From: PLGF01 sp052139695
Lineage (GTDB): Bacteria > Verrucomicrobiota > Verrucomicrobiia > Limisphaerales > Palsa-1400
Length of the DNA stretch: 64,000 nt
Direction of reading: 5' to 3'
Assembly (NCBI GenBank): GCA_052139695.1
Contig: JBKQWF010000243.1
Span: 1 to 64,000 of the forward strand
Shown here: positions 40,906-49,152 of the stretch, one piece after another
How positions within the stretch are numbered: position 1 is the first letter of the stretch
Layout: each line of letters starts with the position of its first letter
The notes under the pieces: model-generated
Told to the model about the DNA's origin: nothing
Database searches by the model: none
The model's input: only the letters and a program-made list of their open reading frames with translations
Translations under genes and position numbers: made by a program

Positions 40906-43809
40906 TTAGCGATCGCCGCAACGGAAGACCCCACCTACAAGTCGCGGTTCTTCCATGCAAATGCTTGGCGAACCGCAATGGCGCTCTTGGTCTTTGGTTC
41001 GGTTTAGTTCAGCAGCATCACGATGACTGAGAGCGGCCAATATGGTGTCCAGAACTTGATCGAGCCGCTGGCCGGCGTCTTCCGCCAGGAATCGCAAGAC
41101 AAAATATCCGTTTTGCTGTAGCAGGGCGTCTTTCCGCCGGTCCCGGCGATACCCGTCAACCTCGGCGAAATGCTGCGCGCCGTCCAACTCAATGGCCAGG
41201 CCGGCTTCCGCGCACAACAAATCCACCTCCATCTTTCCATAGCCGTCAAACGAAATGGGCAACTCCACGTTCAATCGAAAACGGCCGGTCGTGGCGCGCA
41301 AGGTTTGCAGGCGGCGGAAAAGAAACGCTTCGCTGGCGCTCCGGGCACGATCCTCTCCCTCGGCGCTGGCCGCCGGAGACCGCGCCACATGCACGAAGAG
41401 GTTCGCCAGGGGAACATCCACTCCATCGCGGATGAGCCGGCGAACGCTGGCGGCGTAATCCTGTTTCCATTCCGGATCAATCGGCAGTGGGACCTCGGCC
41501 GGCCAGCCCGGCAGGGCGCTCCCGGGCAGCAGAATGGTGTAACCGAGGGCCTCATACCCCCGGCACCGTCTGTCAAACATTCTGGAGAGCATCGGGACAT
41601 CCAAGTCGGCATAATCATAGACCCGCACTTCGCGTTTGCCCTCGTGCAGACGATGAAGCCGCCCGACGTACTGCGCGATGGTCCCCCGCCAAGAAACCGG
41701 TAACGTCAAGAACAACGTGTCCAAACGAGGATCATCGAAGCCTTCCCCGATGTATCCTCCCGTGGCCAGAACGGCCCGCCCCGCGGTTTCGGGAACTTCG
41801 GCCAATCGCGCGCGAGCGGCCGTCAACACTTTCTTGCTTTGGCCTCCCTGCAGCAGGATCAAACGCGGAATTTCGGGCGACAGTAATTGGGCCAGACATT
41901 GCAAGTGTTCAATCCTCTCCGTCAGCACCAGAGGCGACCGCCCCTCTTTCACGGCACTGACAACGTCCGCGCAAATCATCTGGTTTCGCCTCTCATTGCT
42001 CCACAAGGCCCCATACAACTTTTGAAATTCCACCCGCGGATCGGGACCGGACGGCTCGGCGTGAAATCCCGTCGGACGGACCAGGACATGATGAGCAAAC
42101 GGGCGCACGGCCGCCTGGGCCTTGGCGTCCACACGATGGCGAACCGGGCCGCACTGCATGAAGATAATAGGGTGATGCCCGTCTTTGCGAGCCACCGTGG
42201 CGGACAAGCCGGTGATATACTTCGCCTTGGCGCGGCGGACGGCCAATTCAAAACTGCGCGCGGAAATGTGGTGGCACTCATCCACAACGAGGTGGCCATA
42301 ATTGGCCACGCGATCATCCACCGTCTCTTTCCGAACAAGGCTTTGCACTAACGCCACGTCCAGGACGCCCGTCAATTTTTTGCGCCCGCCTCCCAATCTG
42401 CCAATCGTCTTGGCCGGGAGGTTCAGAAACGAAGACAAGCGCTCGATCCATTGTTCGAGGAGTTGCTGACGGTGAACTAAAATCAGCGTGTTGACGCCCC
42501 GTCGCGCGACGAGCCAGGCCGCCACCACCGTTTTGCCGAAGGCCGTGGTGGCGGCCAGCACACCCGTGTCGAACGCGAGCAGCGCCTCAGCGGCGGCTTG
42601 CTGATCGGGCCGCAATGCCCCATGAAATGCGACCTTCAAGGGCACGCCGCGGCAGCGCTCATCGCGGAGAACCGGTTTGATTTTGAGCGCCGTGAGCGTT
42701 TCCATCACATCGTCCAGGCACCCTCGCGGCAGGGCGAAATGCCGCGGGTGGTCCTCGGCGCAAGAAACAATTCTTGGCTTGTCATAAGTCGGCAGGCGCA
42801 TGGCTTGCGCGCGATAGAATTCGGGATTTTGAAACGCGGCCAGGCGCAATAACCGGTTGCGCAGCCCGGGCCCAAGGTTCTCTTTGGCGATATAGATTTG
42901 GTCTCCGAGGATGATTTCGATCGTGTCCGGCAACGGTCCTGGAAGGGGTGGTTCTCTTCGGCGGCGCGACGGAGGGGCCGTCCACGGATTGTCATCATCC
43001 TCATCCGCCAGAGCCATGCGCACCCCCATAATCCGTCCCTTGGATTCCGCGGCGCGCGCCAGGGACTCGGCTTGCGCCCGGCTTATTCGCCGCGCTGACG
43101 CCAGGAAAGCCCATTGATCGGCGTGCGGAACAAAACTGTCGTCAAGAAAAACAGTGTTGCCGCGCTGACGGGTCCGTTTCTGGAGGGGCAGCGCGATGAG
43201 GTTTCCGAATCCGCCTTTGGGCAGCGTGTCCTGATTGGGAAACAGCCGGTCGTAGGAATCGAAACCAATTTCCGGACGCAACTCCATCGTCTCGGTGAGC
43301 ACGAGCGAACCCAGTTTGCGCGCCAGGACGGCAGGAATGGCTTCCGCAAAGAAAAACCACACATGGCCGCCATTGCCGGATCGCGAACGTTCCAGGATGG
43401 CGGGCACTTCAAGCCGCCGGCACGTCTCGAGAAACGCCGCCGCATCCCGGGTCCAATCTTCGCCGTCGAAATCCACCGCCAGAAAGAAACAGGTCTCATC
43501 CAGCAACATGGCATAGACGCCCATGACGAAATCCAGGCCCCGGTCATCCCGGCCCGAGAGATGCCAGCCAATGACTTCGTCCGTGATCGGATAAAATCGG
43601 CGATGAGGGCAGTCCGTGCATTTGATTCGCGGCTTTTCGCAGGTGCCGCGGACCCATTCATTGGCGCAGGCGGGCGCGTAGCCGGATTTCCCGCTCTTGC
43701 GGCTCTCGAAACGGCGGGGATAAACATCTTCTCTGCCTCGAAAAAGGGACCGAAACAGTTTTATCTTGGCGGCGGGCGGAGAGAGGTTTGTTACCGTGCC
43801 CGTTTCCAT
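40906..43809 (-). CDS. TOTE-type primase-helicase fused to a DUF559 nuclease
   Basis: A 967-residue protein from ATG 43809, chosen over an upstream TTG because AGGAG precedes it. Domains in order: zinc site (C48, C57, C64, C67); archaeo-eukaryotic primase with DFD at 113-115, RSRSGNGGH (His149) and SYDRLFPNQD; SF2 helicase with TTAFGKT at 421-427, DECH at 510-513, GLSAT and QYVGRLHR at 713-720; and at 840-925 a Vsr/DUF559-type nuclease with MEVD (Asp863), IELDGAQH (Glu874) and RRDRRKDALL. The primase-helicase pair is the core of TOTE conflict systems, predicted anti-phage or anti-transposon effectors; the added nuclease supports a defence role. It follows a MarR gene by 7 bases. Confidence 0.88.
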   Translation of the reverse strand: METGTVTNLSPPAAKIKLFRSLFRGREDVYPRRFESRKSGKSGYAPACANEWVRGTCEKPRIKCTDCPHRRFYPITDEVIGWHLSGRDDRGLDFVMGVYAMLLDETCFFLAVDFDGEDWTRDAAAFLETCRRLEVPAILERSRSGNGGHVWFFFAEAIPAVLARKLGSLVLTETMELRPEIGFDSYDRLFPNQDTLPKGGFGNLIALPLQKRTRQRGNTVFLDDSFVPHADQWAFLASARRISRAQAESLARAAESKGRIMGVRMALADEDDDNPWTAPPSRRRREPPLPGPLPDTIEIILGDQIYIAKENLGPGLRNRLLRLAAFQNPEFYRAQAMRLPTYDKPRIVSCAEDHPRHFALPRGCLDDVMETLTALKIKPVLRDERCRGVPLKVAFHGALRPDQQAAAEALLAFDTGVLAATTAFGKTVVAAWLVARRGVNTLILVHRQQLLEQWIERLSSFLNLPAKTIGRLGGGRKKLTGVLDVALVQSLVRKETVDDRVANYGHLVVDECHHISARSFELAVRRAKAKYITGLSATVARKDGHHPIIFMQCGPVRHRVDAKAQAAVRPFAHHVLVRPTGFHAEPSGPDPRVEFQKLYGALWSNERRNQMICADVVSAVKEGRSPLVLTERIEHLQCLAQLLSPEIPRLILLQGGQSKKVLTAARARLAEVPETAGRAVLATGGYIGEGFDDPRLDTLFLTLPVSWRGTIAQYVGRLHRLHEGKREVRVYDYADLDVPMLSRMFDRRCRGYEALGYTILLPGSALPGWPAEVPLPIDPEWKQDYAASVRRLIRDGVDVPLANLFVHVARSPAASAEGEDRARSASEAFLFRRLQTLRATTGRFRLNVELPISFDGYGKMEVDLLCAEAGLAIELDGAQHFAEVDGYRRDRRKDALLQQNGYFVLRFLAEDAGQRLDQVLDTILAALSHRDAAELNRTKDQERHCGSPSICMEEPRLVGGVFRCGDR

Positions 43810-43816
43810 GCACTCC

Positions 43817-44239
43817 TCACGCGGCGCGGACAAGCTGCTCAAGCAACTGGCGGATTTCCGGACCAATTCGTTTCAGTTGTTGACGGTGGACCGAGGCGAT
43901 CTTCTCCACCACCGTCTCGCCGCGGTCGGTAACTTGAATGAGAACCTGGCGATGATCTTTGGCGGACGGCACGCGCACGGCCAGTTTTTCCGCCGCCAAC
44001 CGGTCAACCAACCCAACCGCGCTGTGATGACGAAGCTGCAATCGTTCCGCCAACTCCCCCACGGTGACGCTGTCGCGCCCAGGAAAACCCTTGATGGCCA
44101 GCAAGGCCTGATACTGCTGCGCCGTGACGCCGGCGGCCTGCGCGGCTTCCTCGCTAAAACGGATGAAGCGGCGGAGGGCGTAACGAAACGCGGCCAGCGT
44201 TTCGTACTGCGATTTGCTGAGTTGACTGGGTCTCGCCAT
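43817..44239 (-). CDS. MarR-family transcriptional regulator
   Basis: A 140-residue winged-helix regulator: VTAQQYQALLAIKG, VTVGELAERLQLRHHSAVGLVDRL (recognition helix), then the wing VRVPSAKDHRQVLIQVTDRGE. The MarR wing D-x-R appears as KDHRQV. It precedes the TOTE gene by 7 bases, its TGA forming part of that gene's ribosome site, so the two are almost certainly co-transcribed. It may control both its own operon and the divergent chloride channel through the palindrome at 44290-44308. Confidence 0.88.
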   Translation of the reverse strand: MARPSQLSKSQYETLAAFRYALRRFIRFSEEAAQAAGVTAQQYQALLAIKGFPGRDSVTVGELAERLQLRHHSAVGLVDRLAAEKLAVRVPSAKDHRQVLIQVTDRGETVVEKIASVHRQQLKRIGPEIRQLLEQLVRAA

Positions 44240-44283
44240 CCAATCGCCAGTCTAACCATTGGGCGGGCAAAGCCAATCCCCGT

Positions 44284-44310
44284 TTGACATATATCTTGCC
44301 GCGATATAAT
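44284..44310 (+). promoter_or_regulatory. Candidate promoter with MarR-like palindrome
   Basis: TTGACA (44284-44289) and TATAAT (44305-44310) are separated by 15 bases, shorter than ideal. The arms TATATC (44290-44295) and GATATA (44303-44308) form a perfect inverted repeat between and over these boxes, in the divergent gap between marR and the chloride channel. An AT-rich palindrome over a promoter is what a MarR operator looks like. If the promoter is real, the channel gene starts at ATG 44324 rather than 44309. Confidence 0.5.
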
Positions 44311-46126
44311 GTGCGGTTGCTGGATGCAAACTCAACCAGTTATTCCTTCGGTCTTTGCCGGCAAAGCGGCCCGCCCCGCCGCGGCCCGGGAGGATGAATT
44401 GGCGGATTTTAGCACGGACCGCCGCGTCCTCCTCTTGTCCGCCATGGCGCTGGTCGTCGGCGCCATCGGCTCTCTTGTCGCCTCTGCTTTGCTTTGGTTG
44501 ATTGCCGCCATCACGAACCTGGCTTTTTATCAGCGCTGGACCGCGGGCCCGGCGGTGCCGCAAGGCAATCATCTGGGATTATGGGTCGTGCTGGTGCCGG
44601 TGGCGGGAGCGCTGATCATCGGGCTGATGGCGCGGTTCGGTTCCGAGAAGATTCGCGGGCACGGCATTCCCGAAGCGCTGGAAGCCATTCTGCTGGGCCG
44701 CAGCCGTATTGACCTGAGGGTGGCGCTTCTCAAACCGCTTTCCGCCGCCATTTCCATTGGCACCGGCGGACCTTTCGGCGCGGAGGGACCGATCATTATG
44801 ACGGGCGGGGCCTTCGGCTCCCTCTTCGCGCAACAATTCCACCTGAGCGCGGCCGAGCGCAAGACGTTGCTGGTGGCCGGCGCGGCGGCGGGCATGTCCG
44901 CCGTCTTCGCCACCCCTGTGGCGGCGGTCTTGCTGGCCGTGGAACTGTTGTTGTTCGAATGGAAGCCGCGCAGCTTTATTCCCGTGGCGGTGAGTTCGAT
45001 TATCGCCTCGGTTCTGCGCGTGCCTTTGCTCGGCGCCGGACCGATCTTCCCCGTCGCGCTTCATGCGCCAGTTTCCGGCACGGAGTTGGCGATCGCGGCC
45101 TGGCTTGGCGTGCTGGCGGGGTTTGCTTCCGGCCTGTTAACCCTGCTCGTTTATGCCTGCGAAGATGCTTTCCAAAAGCTGCCCTGGCACTGGATGTGGT
45201 GGCCGGCCATTGGCGCGGTCTTCATCGGCGTGGGCGGCGTGATGGAACCGCGCGTCCTCGGCGTTGGCTACAATACCATCCATAGTCTGCTGCGGGGCGA
45301 GTTGGTCGGGGCGGTAGTCATTGCCTTGCTCGTGGCCAAGGCGCTGGTCTGGGCGATCGCCCTGGGCTCCGGCACTTCCGGCGGAGTGCTGGCGCCTTTG
45401 CTCATCATGGGCGGAGCGCTCGGGGCCTTCGTCGGTTCGTGGATTCCGGTCGGCGATCCGGGGCTTTGGGCGTTGATCGGCATGGCGGCGATGATGGGCG
45501 GCACGATGCGATCGCCTTTGACGGCGATGGTTTTCGCCGTGGAATTGACGCGCGACTTCAATCTTTTCCCCGCGTTGCTGATCGGGTCCGTGGCGGCGCT
45601 AGGCGTCACGGTGCTGATCATGCGCCGTTCGATCCTGACCGAAAAGCTCGCCCGCCGTGGCCATCACATCACGCGCGAATACGCCATTGACCCGTTTGAA
45701 CTCGCGCGAGTGCGCGATGTGATGGACGAGGAGGTGCCGAGCGTCCCGGCGACGATGAAGCTTAAAGAACTTTCGGACCTCATCACGGGCGGGAATTCAG
45801 ACCTGAGCCGGCGGCAAGGAACTTTGATTATGGACGAGCAAAACAGGCTCGCGGGCATTATCACACGGGGCGATATTTTCCGGGCGATACGACAAAAGAA
45901 GAGAGAAGAAATGACTGTGGCCGAAGCCGGCAGCACGGATCTCGTGGTCGCCTTTCCGGATGAACCGTTGTACGCCGCCCTGACAAAAATGCTCGACCGC
46001 GACGTTGGCCGGTTGCCGGTGGTGGAGCGCCATGACCCCAGGCAGGTGGTCGGCTACCTCGGACGCGCCGCCATTCTTTCGGCGCGGAGGAAAATTCATG
46101 AGGAGGAAACCATTCGACAGCGATGA
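44309..46126 (+). CDS. ClC-type chloride channel/transporter with CBS domains
   Basis: A 605-residue protein. The ClC selectivity motifs are present: GHGIPEAL (G-S-G-I-P type), GTGGPFGAEGP with gating Glu159, and GSGTSGGVLAPLLIMGGALGA. About ten or eleven membrane helices precede two CBS modules (from VRDVMDEEVPSVPATMKL, and from MTVAEAGSTDLVVAFPDEPLYAAL), which usually bind adenine nucleotides and control gating. Gating Glu suggests exchange of chloride for protons. ATG 44324 is a likely alternative start because 44309 overlaps the candidate -10 box. Confidence 0.9.
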   Translation: MCGCWMQTQPVIPSVFAGKAARPAAAREDELADFSTDRRVLLLSAMALVVGAIGSLVASALLWLIAAITNLAFYQRWTAGPAVPQGNHLGLWVVLVPVAGALIIGLMARFGSEKIRGHGIPEALEAILLGRSRIDLRVALLKPLSAAISIGTGGPFGAEGPIIMTGGAFGSLFAQQFHLSAAERKTLLVAGAAAGMSAVFATPVAAVLLAVELLLFEWKPRSFIPVAVSSIIASVLRVPLLGAGPIFPVALHAPVSGTELAIAAWLGVLAGFASGLLTLLVYACEDAFQKLPWHWMWWPAIGAVFIGVGGVMEPRVLGVGYNTIHSLLRGELVGAVVIALLVAKALVWAIALGSGTSGGVLAPLLIMGGALGAFVGSWIPVGDPGLWALIGMAAMMGGTMRSPLTAMVFAVELTRDFNLFPALLIGSVAALGVTVLIMRRSILTEKLARRGHHITREYAIDPFELARVRDVMDEEVPSVPATMKLKELSDLITGGNSDLSRRQGTLIMDEQNRLAGIITRGDIFRAIRQKKREEMTVAEAGSTDLVVAFPDEPLYAALTKMLDRDVGRLPVVERHDPRQVVGYLGRAAILSARRKIHEEETIRQR

Positions 46127-46318
46127 TCGTCTTGCAGCGTTGGAGATTAAAACTTCACTCCGGCGCTGAGGGCGACCAGGTCGCGGGCAAAGTCACGGTT
46201 GTCTGCATTGCCCCGCTGCGCCGAGGTTTCCGCGCCGAACTGCCACAAGGCACAAATCGCCAGGGGGCACGAAATCCAGTGTGGCTTGCGATGGCAATCG
46301 CGCGTAGAGTGCGGCGTG

Positions 46319-47830
46319 ATGCCAGGTCTTATTGCTATTGTCGGCCGGCCCAATGTCGGAAAGTCCGCGCTCTTTAACCGGATCGCCGGCAAACGTATCG
46401 CCATCGTCCATAACGAACCGGGAGTGACCCGCGACCGCGTCACCTCCGAGGTGGAGTGGAACGGGCGCCCCTTTACGCTCGTCGATACGGGCGGGATCGG
46501 ACTGTTGCGCGGGGAAAAGGCCAGTGACGTCATCGCCGAGGCGGCCTTTGCCCAGGTGCAACTGGCCATCGAAGCGGCGGACGTTATCATTCTGGTGGTC
46601 AATGTGCGCGAGGGGGTTGTGCCGCTGGACCGGGAGGTGGCCCAGCGGCTGCGGCGCGCCGGCAAGAACGCCCTCATCGCTGTCAACAAAGCGGACAATG
46701 AGGCGGAAAACGCCGGTGCGGACGAGTTTTCCGAGCTGGGGTTTCCGGGCATTTTTCCGGTCAGTGCCATCCACCAACGCGGCATCGACGCGCTCATGAC
46801 CGCGGCCCTGGCCGGTTTGCCCGCCGCGATCGCGGGAGAGACTCCGCCGGAGTCCGATGCCGAACCGCCGCTGAAATTGGCCGTTGTCGGCCGGCCCAAT
46901 GTCGGCAAATCCTCCCTCATCAACGCCCTGACGCATTCCGAGCGAGTCATTGTCACCCCCATTCCCGGCACCACGCGGGACGCGGTGGATGTGCCGTTTG
47001 AAGTCGAGACCGGCGGGGTGCGGCAAAAATATACTCTCATTGACACAGCGGGCGTCCGCCAGGAAAAGCGGGTGCGGGATTCAGTCGAATTCTTCAGCGT
47101 CAAACGCACGGAGGATTCCATCGCGCGTTGCGACATTGTCATTTTCGTCCTGGACGCGGAGGCGGGCGTTTTCGCGCAGGACAAAAAGGTGGCCGACAAG
47201 ATCATTGAAGAGCGCAAGGCCTGCGTGGTGGTGATCAATAAATGGGATTTGGTGGCCTCGGGAGTGGAGAGAGGCCGCAGAGTATTAAACCAGCGGGAGG
47301 AAAAGCGGCGCGAAGGCCAGACGAGCCCCCTGACCTCGCTGGCCGACTTCGGCAACTGGGTGCGGGAACAGTTGTTCTTCCTGGATTATGCCCCGGTCAT
47401 TTTCACCTCGGCGAAATCCGGCTTTCATTTGGAACAACTGCTGGAATCGATCCGCTATGTCGCCGCGCAATTGCGCCAGAAGGTGCCGACGGCCATTTTG
47501 AACCGCACTTTGAACGACGCCATCGCGCAACGGCAGCCCGTGAGTTCGGCCGGCCATCGCTTGAAGTTTTTTTACGCGACGCAAATCAAGCAGTCGCCGC
47601 CCATCTTCCTGCTCTTCGTCAACCGGGCCGATCTGTTTTCCGAGCAGTACAAAAAGTATCTGTCAAACCAAATGCGGAAAGCTTTCGGTTACGAAGGCTG
47701 CCCGCTGGTGCTGGCCGCGCGGAGCCGTGAGAAGACGATCACCCCCATCCGCAAACACCATCCGCGCAACACCCGCGAGAAGGGAAAACCACGGCGATTT
47801 GCCCGCCGTTCAATTCGGGAAAAGATCTAA
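46319..47830 (+). CDS. der: Ribosome-assembly GTPase Der (EngA)
   Basis: A 503-residue GTPase with two tandem G domains: GRPNVGKSALFN / DTGG / NKAD in the first and GRPNVGKSSLIN / DTAG / NKWD in the second, then the KH-like C-terminal domain (FYATQIKQSPPIFLLFVNR). It is essential for 50S subunit maturation in bacteria. I start at ATG 46319 because family members begin directly before IAIVGRPN; the open frame continues 40 codons upstream without similarity. The basic tail (KPRRFARRS) is normal. thiD starts 17 bases later. Confidence 0.95.
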   Translation: MPGLIAIVGRPNVGKSALFNRIAGKRIAIVHNEPGVTRDRVTSEVEWNGRPFTLVDTGGIGLLRGEKASDVIAEAAFAQVQLAIEAADVIILVVNVREGVVPLDREVAQRLRRAGKNALIAVNKADNEAENAGADEFSELGFPGIFPVSAIHQRGIDALMTAALAGLPAAIAGETPPESDAEPPLKLAVVGRPNVGKSSLINALTHSERVIVTPIPGTTRDAVDVPFEVETGGVRQKYTLIDTAGVRQEKRVRDSVEFFSVKRTEDSIARCDIVIFVLDAEAGVFAQDKKVADKIIEERKACVVVINKWDLVASGVERGRRVLNQREEKRREGQTSPLTSLADFGNWVREQLFFLDYAPVIFTSAKSGFHLEQLLESIRYVAAQLRQKVPTAILNRTLNDAIAQRQPVSSAGHRLKFFYATQIKQSPPIFLLFVNRADLFSEQYKKYLSNQMRKAFGYEGCPLVLAARSREKTITPIRKHHPRNTREKGKPRRFARRSIREKI

Positions 47831-47847
47831 AAGTGCGAGAGAGCAAC

Positions 47848-48627
47848 ATGCCAGTGGCCCTGACGATTGCCGGGTCGGACAGCGGCGGCGAGGCGGGCAT
47901 CCAAGCGGATTTGAAGACCTTTGTTTTGCTGAAGGTGCATGGGGCCAGCGCCATCACCTGCGTGACGGCGCAGAACCGCCAAACCGTGTCGCGGATGGAA
48001 CCATGCTCCCCAGCGCTGGTGCGGGCGCAAATCGAAGCGGCCGCCGGCTCCATGCCGCTGGCGGCGGCCAAGACGGGAATGCTCTATTCGGCCGCAATTG
48101 TGGCGGAAGTGGCTTCTTTTTTTAAACAAGCGCCGTCCCTGCCGCTGGTGGTGGACCCGGTCATGGTGTCCACCAGCGGGCGGAGGCTGCTGCAAGCAGG
48201 CGGTTTATCGGTCCTGCGGCGTGATTTGCTGCCACTGGCCATGCTGGTGACGCCCAATGTGGCCGAAGCGGAGATTTTGCTCGGAAGAAGAATCGCCACC
48301 GTGGAGGATTTGCGGGCCGCGGCTTGCGCCATTTTCCGGCGTTACGGCTGCGCGGCGCTGGCCAAAGGGGGGCATTTGCGTGGGACGAACGAGGCGGTGG
48401 ATTTTCTTTACAGCAGCCGGGGAGAATGGCTGTTGACGACGCCGCGCCTCCCGGGAGGCGGCTGGCATGGCACCGGATGCACCTATTCGGCGGCGATCAC
48501 GGCCTGGCTGGCGCGCGGTTGCTCCTTGGAGAAGGCGGTGGACCGGGCTAAAAACCATATCGCACGGTCCATTTACGGTTCGCGGGAAACGCCAACCGAA
48601 GCTTGCGATTTGCGGAGCAGTGTCTAG
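47848..48627 (+). CDS. thiD: Hydroxymethylpyrimidine (phosphate) kinase ThiD
   Basis: A 259-residue ribokinase-fold enzyme that phosphorylates HMP and HMP-P in thiamine synthesis. Motifs: ALTIAGSDSGGEAGIQADLKTF, VVDPVMVSTSGRRLL, TPNVAEAEILLG and GGGWHGTGCTYSAAI with the catalytic Cys. Gln44-type substrate residues lie in CVTAQN. ATG 47848 has GAGAG upstream; GTG 47833 is an alternative. No thiamine riboswitch is seen upstream. It probably shares a transcript with der. Confidence 0.92.
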   Translation: MPVALTIAGSDSGGEAGIQADLKTFVLLKVHGASAITCVTAQNRQTVSRMEPCSPALVRAQIEAAAGSMPLAAAKTGMLYSAAIVAEVASFFKQAPSLPLVVDPVMVSTSGRRLLQAGGLSVLRRDLLPLAMLVTPNVAEAEILLGRRIATVEDLRAAACAIFRRYGCAALAKGGHLRGTNEAVDFLYSSRGEWLLTTPRLPGGGWHGTGCTYSAAITAWLARGCSLEKAVDRAKNHIARSIYGSRETPTEACDLRSSV

Positions 48628-48646
48628 TGTAGGCGGCAGGTATGGT

Positions 48647-49147
48647 ATGTTGACATCACACGAGTTGTTTGGATTTATGTCCCCAGCCCTGGCCGTGCGC
48701 ATCATTGAATTCGCGCATGACAACAACAAGGAACTTTACCGCGGCGCCCTGGCGGCGGTAGCGGAGTCCCGAAAACTGCGGCCAGCGTTTCTGGAGCGCA
48801 GCCCGCGCGCCACGCGCCACGCCGGCATGGCGGAAGTGCTGGCGAAGCCCCGGCTGGAACTGGTTTCAGCCAACCTCTTGCGCGAATGGCTGATGAAGGG
48901 GAAAACCGCGATGCTGGCCGATTTTCTCGATGCCTTGGGGATCGCCCACAAAGACGGCGCGGTGGAGGATCTCCCGGCCAGCGTGGAAGACGAAAAACTC
49001 CGCGGCGCGGTGGAGAAGCTTTTGGCCAAATATCCGCCGGAAGAAGCCGCGATCTATTTGAACGCCTTCTACACCATGAATGACGTGCGCTGGCCGAACC
49101 TGGAGGCCCTCTTAAAAACCGAGGCGCGCCTGCAATTCGGCGGATAG
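48647..49147 (+). CDS. Conserved verrucomicrobial protein of unknown function
   Basis: A 166-residue, mostly helical soluble protein (LFGFMSPALAVRIIEFAHDNNKELYRGALA ... RSPRATRHAGMAEVL ... AIYLNAFYTMNDVRWPNLEALL). I recall closely similar proteins of 160-170 residues in other Verrucomicrobia but know no function. The response regulator starts 5 bases after its stop, so the two are probably co-expressed. The start is ATG 48647; the open frame extends upstream into thiD without a plausible start. Confidence 0.72.
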   Translation: MLTSHELFGFMSPALAVRIIEFAHDNNKELYRGALAAVAESRKLRPAFLERSPRATRHAGMAEVLAKPRLELVSANLLREWLMKGKTAMLADFLDALGIAHKDGAVEDLPASVEDEKLRGAVEKLLAKYPPEEAAIYLNAFYTMNDVRWPNLEALLKTEARLQFGG

Positions 49148-49152
49148 TTTAT

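Noticed and set aside
47831..47847. Thiamine riboswitch before thiD
   Set aside because: The gap after der is too short and contains no TPP-box sequence.
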